DNA of 64,000 nucleotides from Takakia lepidozioides. Taxonomy: Eukaryota > Streptophyta > Takakiopsida > Takakiales > Takakiaceae. The DNA is taken from positions 2,604,001 through 2,668,000 of the forward strand of contig CM060731.1 in NCBI GenBank assembly GCA_030704615.1, read 5' to 3'. The notes under the pieces are model-generated. The model worked only from the letters and a program-made list of their open reading frames with translations, ran no database searches and was not told the origin of the DNA. Both the position numbers and the translations under genes were made by a program. This document shows positions 22,880-34,021 of this stretch, in pieces (the first letter of the stretch is position 1; every line of letters begins with the position of its first letter).

Positions 22880-23709
22880 TCACGTTGTCAATGGGACTTC
22901 GACTGCTCTCAGAACTAGCTCATGAGTCATGGGGCTCCTCCATGTAAAGTCGATTGCAGCCGTTGTACCGCCCCTAGTGATGTTCACCACAATGTCCTGC
23001 CCTTCAATCATACCACCATCGAATATGGAAATCTTCACGTTTTCGTCGTCCACACCAATGCGAATGTCCCCATACAATGGAGAAGAGGAGCGCACTCCTC
23101 GAGGAGAATAGGTCTCTCCGATGGAGTCCACCCACGTCCAGTGGCAGCAGTTCCACCGCAACAGCATAGCAGTGCGCCTTCTTCTGCATGGGTGACCGTC
23201 GTAGCTGGGAAAATCGGAATCGAGGATGCGCAGGAGCCACGGACTCCTCAGACCAAGATCGTCACCCCGCTCGAAGGCGTAGTGGCCTACGATATACTCA
23301 AAAGCCACCAATGTTTCCACAATCGAACCAGTATCTTCTGTGTAATCTGTGTACCAGATAACAATGTCTCCCGATGTGGCCGAATACATTGCATAATCGA
23401 TGCCTCCAAAGGGGCAGTCGTCCCGGTTCCGGAAGCACGGCATCCTTGCAAAGGAGGACCTGAGGACGACTTGGATGCCGATGACCTTGCGGACAGCTAC
23501 GAAGCCCTTAGATTTTGGAAATGATACGAAGCGGAAGAGCAGTCCGGCCTCCAAAATGGAGCATCTGGGTCACACGTACCCACCGACGGAGGTGGAACGT
23601 GTTCATCACGCCAGCGGTGGATGAAGCCATACATCTTTCTCATCAACAAGTTATAGTTTGAGATTTGCCACCGAAGTCCATCCCCCCGGATGGAAATTCG
23701 GCGCCGCAT
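22880..23709 (-). CDS. Unknown protein carried by the MULE
   Basis: An open frame at 23554-22880 (about 224 codons) is preceded by an overlapping frame at 23709-23497 (MRRRISIRGDGLRWQ). One frameshift or a short intron would join them. The protein has alternating hydrophobic stretches, a Cys/Trp-rich middle and IRIGVDDENVKISIFDGG near the end, suggesting a beta-rich fold. I recognise no family. It lies only in the left part of the element and is absent from the duplicated segment. It could be captured host sequence. Confidence 0.35.
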
Positions 23710-24071
23710 TTACATCGAAGAGGGGATGGACTTCGTCGTGTCCAGTGGCTATCGGCCCACCTGGCAGTGACTGCCCATAGTTTGCATGGCAGGGTAGGAA
23801 ACTGAAACGGCTACATTCATGCAGCAGCCAATCTTCATCGGTCCAGGATCCTGTACGGGGGAAATTTAAATGTGCCCTGGAGTGTGCCCTGGAATGTACC
23901 TCACTTCTGTATGACTGTGTTTCATTGTGTTGAATAACTCTCGGATTTGGCCCACTGTTTACAATTTGATGTCTCATTTCTACAATTTGTCTGTCTGGTT
24001 GAATAAAGCAGAGTAACCGGTATGTGAGTCATGTGTCAAGAATATACCAGAGTAACGCCATGTCGGACATT

Positions 24072-24820
24072 GAAATGCGGCACCGCATTTCCATGTCCGC
24101 ATCGAAATGCGGCACCGCATTTCCATGTCGGACATCGAAATTCGGCACCGCATTTCCATGTCGGACATCGAAATGCGGCACCGCATTTCCATGTGGGACA
24201 AGAAAATGCGGTGGATCATTTCCGTCCAGGTACACGAAATACCAACTCGGGTCTATAAATTGATCAGAAAACGAGGTTGGCATTGCAAATGCGGCGACGC
24301 ATTTCCAGATTGGCAATGGAAACTTCTTTTTGGACAAGGGAATGCGGTGCCGCATTTCCGTCCAACACTTCGAAAAGTGCACCTATTTCCGACCAGCGCG
24401 ATGGAATGCGTTACCGCATTTCCGAGAGAGGGTCTGCAAATTGACAAATTGCGATGTCCGTTCTGGAAATGCGGCGCCGCATTTCCATGTCCGTCATCGA
24501 TTTTTTTTTTACAATGGAATGCGGTGCCAGTTTTTGCTGATGGGTCTGCAGTTCGAACAACCACCATCCCCAATATGGAAATGCGGCACCGCATTTCCAA
24601 TCCCGCCATGTCGGCCTCCTTGTTCGACCTCCTTGTTCGACCTCTGTAAGCGTGGTGGCATCCATGCAATGAGCGGGAGAGGCCAAAACTGGCGTGTGGA
24701 CAAAGGAAATTTTGGAAATGCGGCACCGCATTCCCAATTCAGATTACTTTTTACTATGCCAACATTGAAATGGATAAATTAGTCCCTCCCCTGTTTTGGA
24801 AATGCGGTGCCGCATTTCCA
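24072..24820. repeat. Palindrome family 4, left array (GGAAATGCGGYRCCGCATTTCC)
   Basis: Eleven copies of a 20-22 bp palindrome lie in 750 bp: 24072, 24104, 24136, 24170, 24281, 24341, 24404, 24466, 24577, 24714 and 24799. The central dinucleotide varies (CA, TG, CG). Outer bases are mostly TGG..CCA, GA..TC or GG..CC and mostly pair. The array lies between the unknown frame and the 3' end of the methyltransferase gene. Single copies of the same palindrome sit in introns of that gene. Confidence 0.92.
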
Positions 24821-25007
24821 AAAGAGGTTCTTAGAGTTGCCAAAATTTTGGAAATGCCCTGACCCATTTCTGATTTTGGGAGCGTCCTGGTTTGGGCGAT
24901 TGTGTGGCTGGAATGCACACTGGAGAGGGGTCACGAATGTCGGGCAGAATTTTCTTTATATACTCTGGAAGAGAATTTACATTTACAGAGACTTCATTAA
25001 AATTCTA

Positions 25008-28000
25008 TTAATCTTGAAAATCATCGGAATCCTCATCCTGTTCTAGACTGTCCTGCTCCTCCTCCACCCCCTCAGTGCCTCTCTCATCTCCAGCGGACTG
25101 CTCGTTGGCCAGGCTTTCGAAAATCCCATCTTCCCCTTGCGGAACTGTCCATCTCACCTCCGTTGGGTCGTCCTCCTCCCTGTCTGCGTCGCTCTCATCC
25201 GCTGAATCACATATGTACTTTCGTACTCGTCTACCTGTCTGAGCTGCTGCCAACTCTTTCCTTATCCTTCTGTCCTCCCTAGCCCTCTCCAAAATCTGCT
25301 CTACTTTACTGGGATTCTCACTTCTTCTAATCGCTGTATTTGCGAGTTTAGCTGCATAACTAGGAAGGGAGTAGTCCCTCACCGGGCTCGTCATGAAGTC
25401 GGCCCTCGCAAAGAACGGGACATTCTTCCTGGCAGGAAGTGTAGGCCCTACATGTTTCGACCCGGACCCTGCAATCCTGCACATGACAATCATCAACGAG
25501 ACTAATGAGAACCACAGTCGGGAAATTCCTTTGACATAAATGACCCAGAAGGCTTTGCAAACTTACAATGTTTGCACTCACTCGTATTCCGGGTTCTCCT
25601 CTGCATCAATGTCCACTGTGTCTTCCTCGGACTCCGACGAATCCGAGGAGACTTCCGCTCTGTCGGGAGCCTTCACATTCCGTTGCAGCCCCTCCAGATG
25701 GGATCCCCACACGGATGAATCCTCCTCGTAGGCAAAGAGGTGCCGGTCGGAAAACCGCCCAGCCCACATTGAGGCACCTGTTACAATGCCATCCACACAT
25801 TACCACATGGCGCTTCAGATGTTGCGAACTACATTCTAACGAGAATTTGCAGAACAGCAGAGATCAAGATTCTGCATACCTGTCCCACAGATGAGGTCCA
25901 GCACTGTGCCCTCCACGTCTGTGCATGTCTCCATAATTGTCTGAATGAAGGCAGGGCTCCGAGTCCGTGAGTACCGCAGGGGTTCCGTTGAAGTGAGGCT
26001 ATGAGGGAGAAGTTCCTTGGGAACGTTGTTGAACAGAACGTCGTAATCGAGTGGGTCGCAGTTCGGGTCAACCTTTCCTCCCTCCTTCCGGAAAGCAAAG
26101 GTGGAGTTTTCCTTCACAAAGCAGTATGCATCGAACTGCTTCGTCTGCATACACAGGGGGAAAACGATTAGAAACCGAATGCGGCACCGCATTTGAAAGC
26201 ACCCAAGCAAATAAATGGACGAGTGCCAGTGTCGTAATCACCTTCTTCCCTTCCGACCGAAGGCCCAGTGTGTTGATGCACGTCCACTTCTTTTTCAGAA
26301 TCGGGACGGCGCTCTTGCGGGTCCACTTCGCAATTCCTGTCTGAGTGTTTTTTCCTCTGCTCGCCAGGACAACCACACAGCCTCTGTCGTCCAACACCAT
26401 GCGGGCAAGCCCGAATCCTTTCTTCCAAAAGTCCTCCGAGTACCTGTTCCAAGATGGCAAAGCTTGCAGTCCTTCCACAGGCTCTCCGTCCGGAATATCC
26501 AAGATGATCATATCGCAAGACCACTCGGTGGCATTTCCGCCCCTCCTACAATCCTTGTCTGCACACACCCTCTCAAAGAACGAGACCATATTCTGAAATC
26601 CTGGGGTGTCGGAAGGCTCTTCGGCAGTCGCCTTCTTCAGTGCTCTGCCCTTCAGACCCTCCATGGTCTTCATGTATGCCAACTTGGCTGCCCGTCCATC
26701 CAAAGCCGCCAAGAAACTCTCATTTACACACTGGACTACAGTTTCGGGAGCCACTTTCGGCCTCTTCATTTCCACCGGCTCGAAAGGGTGCCCCCCTGGG
26801 GGGTTGAAGAGTGCCTTCTTTGCCGAGCCAGTTCTCGTGCCTCTGGTGACAACGGTGGGCACAGGGGAGGCAGCCTGCGTTTGGGGGGGTGGGCTGGTTG
26901 CAAAGTCTCCATCGGAGTCCTCTTCCTCACCCTCTTCCTGAACAGGCTGTTTCTGCTTCTTCGTTTTGGCGGGTGTCACAACAGCTGCTCCTTGCTGGCG
27001 AGTCCTCTTCTTCGACCCCTTCTGTTGGGCCTGCACAGCTGCATCCACCGTCTTTTGTGCCATCTCAGCTGCCTTTCTGGATTCTTCCAGAGCAGCAGAT
27101 TCCTTTGCCGACTTTGGCCCAGCAGGGACACGTCTTTCCTTTCTCTTCTCTTCTGCCAAGGCGTGCAGATCTTTCTCAGACTCGTCAACAATACCGCCAG
27201 ACATGTCCAGGTACCACGGGCATCCAACGAGATGCGCGGGATGCCATTGTTTCTGCATCTCGGGTGTGTAGACACAGCTTGGGCCCGCCACGGTCCAAGC
27301 CATGAAGAACGGGGGCTCTTGAGCGAGGGCCCCTGTCTGAAGGAGCACGTATTTCATATACCTGCAAGGCAGTCAGCATGCGTGAGCAAAACTTGAGACC
27401 AACCTACTGGCAGAGTGCCACCGAAAACATAAAATGCGAATGCGGTGCCGCATTTCCGAGACAAACCTCGTAACCAGGCTTCGCATACAAGGGCAGCTGT
27501 GCTTCACCTAAACAATTCGCATTGCAGCTTTCCCCGCTCCCTCCTGATGTGTAAACTCCACGCTCCTTCTTGCTGTCTGTAGCTCTCTGGCGAAAAGGTT
27601 GTCCTTGTACGCACATCTGAAACGTGTCACGTAGTCTTCCAATGTCTGTGTTCCATCCCATTTGACGTACAAGCCGAACGAATTTGTGTGCATTACGACT
27701 TGCTCCTTTGCATTCGACATTACCTGCGATTCCCAAATGCATTGTCACGTAGCAGTTCAGGGAATTCATGTCAGAAAAGCAAATCTGGGGAAGTACCTTG
27801 AATTACCTGGAACCACCAAGTCATACGGTTGAGCCACACATCCACTGCAGGGTCGGAAACTTCCAGTGGAAAAGACCACATTGTCCTTATGCTCTCGGAT
27901 GCATTCCAGATCGACAGCCACCGTGTCTGCCATTTCCGATCCAATGTCAGTGGCTGGAAGAGAGTGGCTATTGCTAGGAAGGAAATTCAGTGCATTGAAA

Positions 28001-29279
28001 CCTCACCTTCTCTTTCGCCTCCACACATGCCGTTGAGAGGTGATGCAGTTTCTCCAATTGCATGGTCGGCTGCATGGCCCGAGAATAGTGTTTTGCAATC
28101 TCGGGGATGAAGTCCTTTCCAAGTGCCGGATCTGCAATTGCCACCAGCTTCACAAGCTTTGACTTGTATTTGGTTCTGGACTTGACACCGGCTTCCTTCA
28201 AGTGCTCAGTCAATGACTGCAACGTTTTGACCTGCCCCTCACTTTCCATGAAGAAGCGTTTGGCATGGGCCAAATCCAGCTTGATGTTTGACTGCCAACA
28301 AAAACATGCAGAAGAGTTACATTCGATTCATAAGGAAACATTACTGGAAATTGGGGAAGGATGAGCAGAGGGAATTGGAGCACGACTTACTTCGTATATC
28401 ACCTCCACCATTCCATCCATAGTGAGACGATACCATGTCCGGTCTGTTTTTGCAACGGCTTTCTGAATGAGCTCCGGCTCCAGCATTTCCGCAAACATCT
28501 GCGGATCAGTAAGACCAGTTTTCCTCACCCTGTACAGCATATGTGCCATGTGGGTATGCACGTACGCATTCTCAGTGACCCTGCAAGGCACACTCTCCAG
28601 TTCAGTACACGGAAGCACGGAATCAAACCAGAATGGAAACCGAAATGCGGCACCGCATTTCGAATGTGCTAGGGAGGGTATGAGTATCTTACGAGTTGAG
28701 GTCCGCCATGGCATTCTTGAGGAGGGAGGAGTCTGCCGCCTTCACCTTGAGGATGACACACTCCACCATGTAATGCCAGCCAATGTGCTTGGCATGGTTC
28801 TGCTTGATGTACTCCCACCAGGCGAGAAGTCGGTGATTCCCGTCCCACACAAAGAACATTTTTCCCGACATATGGCCGAAGTCGGGATCACCCTTCAGCG
28901 TCGCCTCGAATTCGTGGTTGCGAGTGTGCCAGTGGGTATCCCACGTTGACAATTCATCGGCAGTGGGTCCACGGGTTTCGCCGTCCTCATTCTCTATGGA
29001 AACGTAAAACGCTGCCGATCCCAGACGGTACCCTTCTCAAAATGCAAACTTGAGCTTATCCACATCTCCGGGAAGGGCCTGCCTGACGATGGGAAGGGAG
29101 ACCATGCGACAGAGTGGGATTCGAAGAGTCCGCTGGAATACCCTGCTGCCCAGAACTCTGCCAATGCTACTGTGTGTCTCCTCCAACATTTTATCCGCTG
29201 CACTTTTGAAATCCTCCGGAGACATGTCTGTAGGTGCCGGTAGTGGCTGAGCAGCTGGAGCATCCTCAACTGGAGCTGT
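25008..29279 (-). CDS. MULE-borne ParB-like plus N6/N4 DNA methyltransferase-like protein
   Basis: Main exons, in gene order, are about 29225-28689 (helical start MSPEDFKSAADKML, ParB-like FFVWDGNHRLLAWWEY), 28579-28390, 28293-27995, 27970-27800, 27720-27480, 27357-26245, 26145-25880, 25777-25582 and 25476-25008. The large exon has a Lys/Arg-rich linker (KKRTRQQ, KTKKQKQ), VNESFLAAL, and CDMIILDIPDG at the DPPY position. Next comes SPAFIQTIMETC and VLDLICGTG, spliced to ASMWAGRFSDRHLFAYEED, which completes a beta-class AdoMet site. The last exon is an acidic tail. A 1-2 nt slip near 29020 separates the first helices from the ParB motif; otherwise most exons are open. A ParB domain joined to an N6_N4_Mtase domain is known in bacteria and phages. 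The N-terminal exons and promoter are deleted here but survive in the copy at 37475-38150. Activity is unproven, because DPPY reads DIPD. Confidence 0.72.
26177..28662. repeat. Single family-4 palindromes in introns
   Basis: Three copies, AATGCGGCACCGCATT (26178-26193), AATGCGGTGCCGCATTTCC (27437-27456) and GAAATGCGGCACCGCATTTC (28643-28662), each lie in a different intron of the methyltransferase gene. They are conserved in the second copy (34363, 35630 and 36832). Confidence 0.85.
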
Positions 29280-29710
29280 CAGGAGATGTTATTTCGTCGC
29301 CGAATCGGCCATCATTGTCCTACTCACTGGCTATGGAATCAAACCTCCCACCTTCATGCATGTAGCTTGAAACAATACTTTCCACTTCAATGTGCGACTT
29401 CCAATTGTCGATGGACTCCGCAGATCCACTTAGATGGTGCCTGTGAGCCTTGGTCTCTCGCTATACTGAACCTCGCACTTGCCAACTCCGTGCGGTGTTC
29501 GATGGCTCCGAATTCCTACGCTATAGTTTGCTGTCCTCCGCAACTTGGGAGAGCCTGGATCCCAAACGAGGGAGGACTTTGCAGAGTGACTGAAACTTAC
29601 CTTTGTTCCAAATTCAAGCTCAAACCGGGCACAGTTTATTTGGAAGAAGAAAGGAAGGATGTTCCTGGACAGGTTGACGAGACCATTGTCGTGCTAGGTA
29701 ACGACGGAGG

Positions 29711-32700
29711 TTGCGGAATCGAATGGCACGTTCCCCGTCAGACACCATCCTGTACCGAGCTGTGGGAATGCCCATTCCCTTTCCGAATCAGTCGCTGCCC
29801 ACACCATCCACAAAGGAGTCCGGAAACCGAGAGGCGGCCACTGCCAACAGAGAGGTATGCAACGATAATCATTCCCGACCTGGACCGTCAAGACCCTCCA
29901 TAGCTTCTCGTGTGGACGTATTCGACATTTCCGACGAGGAAGATGATTGCATTGAGGTACCCATGTCCTCCACACGGTCGTTCAAATCCGGCATGGACGT
30001 CTCTGTAGGTGCTACGCATGTGCCCTCGAGCATAACTCCAACCCGGTCCATTGTGCAGCTCCTACGACAACATCACCTCGATGGTTCTCGCTCCGAGCTG
30101 GCTGCTCTCGACTATGCCAAATCCCAGTCAGAAAGGTAACGTTTCTGCCTCCCGAAGTCGATGGCAATGTCATCTTCGAGTTTCCACCTGTTTCTTCGTC
30201 AAAGAAAGCCTCCGGGATGTTAACAGACATGGATCGAAAGCATGACGGACACCCCTGGTGTGTGACGAAGACCAGTAGCACGAAAATTGCTGATGGTGTT
30301 CGTGTACGATATGTCCTCTGTGCGGGGAAGCTGAGGTGCCTCAATCCCACCTGCTTCCACTTTCTCTCCAAAGGAGGGCGGAGAAACGAGACGGATTGGA
30401 CTGGCACAACGCATCATCCATTCATTGTCTCCAGCCAAGCTCCTGCGGGTTCTTTCAAGTGTGCACATTGCAAAGAACCACCGACGTGCATGTCCATGTG
30501 CAGAGCCAAGCAATATTACGTAATCCATTTGCTCCCGGACTTGACTAGAGCTTGCATACACGTTGGGGTCCACTGCCACCCCTTGGCGAGAGGCAACATG
30601 CGTGAGGCTGTGCAGGAAGCACACGACATCATAAAAGAGGAGGTGAAATTGAGCCCCGGAGCCAGACCAAAGCAGATTCAGCTGAAGGCAGCCCACAAGA
30701 TTGCTCTTGGCAAAATCATGTCTGAAGATGGTTCCGACCGAGAGCCCTTGACCGAAGACGAGATGCGTGACCTCTTGGAGTCCGTCTCGCACGTTTGTAG
30801 TCCGAATGTGCGGAATCACATCGTATCTTGCAAGCAGGAGTTCGGCAGGGGGTCGGACATGTACTCAATCCTGGAGGTGAAACGAATGACTGGATATGAC
30901 TACATCCAAGGTAGCAGGTTTCCAGGGCAAGGCAGCGAATCCGATCGTTGTTACATTTTCAAAATGTCGACGTGTGGGCCTGGGAGTGGAGTCGACTTGG
31001 TCACTCGCATGACAACTGGAAACTTGTCGAATGCTTGGGTGATGTTTGATCACATCAAGCGAATTACAAACCATCAGTGGGTGACTATGGTGCGCATGTT
31101 TATGACTATCACTCCAAGAGGCTCATGACGATTGCAATCTGCGAGATGAAAGGGAGGACACACAGTCCGAGATGCATCTGTGGGAGGGCATAAACCAGCA
31201 GATGGCAAGGGCGGGATTGCCAGAGCCCAATTTCAGGGGATTCATGGCAGACAACGCTCAGGCCAACTGGGCAGCGGTGCGGCGTGTGTACGGTGAGGAC
31301 CCCAATGTTCCAATGGAGGGGAAAGAGAGATCATGTGGATTCCATTGGATGCAGAGTCTATCCCACTACACTACCAAATTTGTTGCTAGCTCATTCCAGG
31401 CTGAACACCGTGTCCTTTGTACGGCGTGGAAGGATGCACCCACATTTGATGACGCGGAGGTTAAGTTTGCTATCATCGAGGCTTGGTGGAACACGTCAGG
31501 TGCAGTGGAGACAACCAATCTGGGAGCATTGCACAGCTGGTTGGGGTGGTGGCATTTTCGGTATCGACAGTTCGGACAGTACATGCGGGAGGTAGGCTGC
31601 TGTCAATTTCGTTCATTTGTCTTTCTGTTACGGACATTTCAATTGGTCCCTCACCGTTGTTTGTGTCCTTCTAGGAGCGGTGCTTGGATTCCGACACGGA
31701 CATGCCGAACACGAATATGGCAGAATCGGTCCACTCCTCCTGGCGAGCGTCTTCTGCCGCACATCTGGTGGACGTAGTGACGGCCACAACGGAGGACATC
31801 GACAGAGCAATCATGCAGCAAGCCACGTACTACAAGTTCCTGAGCGGCAAACAATGGGGCTTTGGGCCGGACAGGGAGGAATTGTTGGTACGAACAGCTT
31901 CGAGGTCCAAGAATCCAGTGAAATGGGCGACAGCATTGCGAGAGAAGATCAAAGGGACGCCTCTGCACCGCAGAGGTGAACACCTAGAGGGGGACGTCCG
32001 GACTCGCCCTGTCAGGCGGAGGATTGAAGAGGAACCCGGGTGCGAAGAGGATTCCTGGAGATCCGACAGGAACATTCGGACAGCACCTCGAGGTCCCGTC
32101 ATGTTGCCGCACAATGTGTCTTCCAGCAGTGGAAGCCCAAGAAATTCCAGATCGCCGTCGCCTTCAACGGGGATTTCGTGCAACAAATTCCCACCGCTCC
32201 CTTGCCCCACATTCCGCCCGCTGTTATGCAGTATGGCCAAGCCATTGTGGAGACGACTGTGTCTGCCTCACAGTGGAGAATTGCTCGCACAAAGCCGTCG
32301 TTTCGAGGAAGGTGTTCCGCAATTCGTGTGGATACACGGCAACGTTGTTTAGAGATGATAAGGAGGAATCCAGATGGGCTGTCCCTGCTCCTACTTTTAC
32401 AGGAAGATTTGTCCATGCAAAGTTTGCGGAGGCGACAACCACCCAGTTCTGGTTCTGCAGGCACGACATTATGACTTGCGTGTATGGAAAGCCCAAGTAC
32501 GGCATACAGACAATGCCAGAGGCTCCCCCGGTGTGGCCGGTGGAACCAGGCTGCGATCTGAGTCAGGTTGAGGCCGACGCCCTTACCGCCGCAGGATTTC
32601 GGATGGTGCAGCGCACTGACGTGCCCAGACATCCATTTCCGCTTCCACAGCCTCCACCACCGACCCCTGAGAGAGCAAGAACAATGGGACACGACAGCTC

Positions 32701-33103
32701 TAAGCATCCTACACACCGTTGGGGGAAACCGAAGAGGCGGCGACCTCCCTCAAAAGTGAACGAGACAAGGATGGGGAATGCACTTCGGATGAACTGTACA
32801 ATCCAGAGCTCGACAGAAGTGCCCCCACCAGGATTCGGGCGTGTGTATCAGATGGCCACGGCGGGCTCAGCTGTTCGCAATGAGGTGTACACCATCACCA
32901 TTTCAGAATTACCCACCTGCAATTGCACCGACTTCCAGATCATGGCGAACAAGGGGGCATCATACTGCCCTTGCAAGCATTTGTACTACGTGTACCTAAA
33001 GAGACTCCGTTGTAATTCCACAACTCATCACTTCATACATGCACCAGGGTTGAGCCCCCAGGAGGTTCACACTCTTCTGAATATGGATCCAGGGGACCAG
33101 TGA
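29711..33103 (+). pseudogene. MULE-type transposase with SWIM zinc finger, copy 1
   Basis: A Ser/Asp-rich start (MARSPSD.., DISDEEDD) leads to a Cys/His-rich domain at 30217-30590 (CAGKLRCLNPTC, CAHCKEPPTCMSMC, HVGVHCHP), which looks like a GCM/WRKY-type DNA-binding zinc fold. Next are helical segments and the transposase core: WVMFDHIKR (likely first Asp), GFMADNAQANWAAV (second Asp), CGFHWMQSL (C-x2-H) and NTNMAESVHSSW (likely Glu region). The SWIM finger CNCTDF..CPCKHLYYVY is at 32920-32990 and the stop at 33101-33103. Single-base slips near 30120, 31090 and 31150 break the frame; at each site the second copy has a different run length. The gene is divergent from the methyltransferase gene. 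The promoter region between them is deleted in this copy. Confidence 0.8.
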
Positions 33104-33843
33104 GCTTGGCTTGCGGTCCACATACAATGGTACGCCCATCCTTTTCGGATAGTAGAACTGTACTGCTGCCAGTACCTCAGACTCTGGCCACACAAAGGTC
33201 CGACATATGTCTTGCCTACCAGTAACCTGTTTGCTCGAACTAAGATATTACTATATCGTTCACTTGTTTCCACGTGCATGTATTTTTGTATGTTGGAGGG
33301 TTCATGTTTTTCTGCTTTCCGAAAACTTGCTCTCCTCATTCGACCTCCGACAAGGAAATGCGGCGCCGAATTTCCAAGTATGTCGTAGGTACCCCCAGAG
33401 GCGGCCTTCGCCAACACCAACCCGCTCCGAAATTTCGCACGTGCGAACCCTAATGCGGCACCCTATTTCCCAGTTCAGTTGCAAACCTTTCCCGCCGAAT
33501 ACCCGAAGAAGACAGAATTGTGAAGTACTGCAGACTGTATTGGTGCAGACTCCATTGGTTCAATCGCGGCAAAAGGGTCAGCTTCATTCCAATGTTAAGG
33601 CATGTAAAACCGCGGAATACTCTATACAGGCCAGTATGCGACGTCCTTTTGTAGTGGTATACTGGATTTCCCGTTGCACGGTCACTTATTTCCATGAGCG
33701 GATCTATAAAACCATGAGCGGACTTGTTACTGACGACATATCTTCGCCGCATTACATGATCTGGAACGTCCAAAAACGGCAAGGTCAAATAAAAAACTAT
33801 TATTTTAATACTTGTTTAATCTGCCGCATTTCCAAATTTGGAG
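33104..33843. other. MULE right non-coding segment
   Basis: This lies between the transposase stop and the right end. It holds one decayed family-4 palindrome (33356-33377) that is intact in the second copy (44640-44661), and otherwise nothing I recognise. 44388-45123 is the almost identical duplicate. Confidence 0.6.
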
Positions 33844-33952
33844 GAGTCCGCTCATGAAATCCGCGTATCTTAGACTTCGGCTCACCGCTCATGCGGCTCA
33901 TGCGGCTCATGGCTCATGGCTCATGGTTTCTGCTCATGAAATAGTAAACCTC
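33844..33952. repeat. First MULE right terminal inverted repeat (internal)
   Basis: CATGCGGCTCATG words end in CTCATGAAATAGTAAACCTC at 33952, identical to the outer end at 45237. No TSD follows. The next base (33953) instead begins a copy of 25767. Confidence 0.85.
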
Positions 33953-34021
33953 CATTGAGGCACCTGTTACAATGCCATCCACACATTACCACATGGCGCT
34001 TCAGATGTTGCGAACTACATC

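Noticed and set aside
26215-27396. Long plus-strand frame opposite the methyltransferase exon
   Set aside because: Antisense shadow of the large exon; no domain, and the minus strand has splice sites and homologues.
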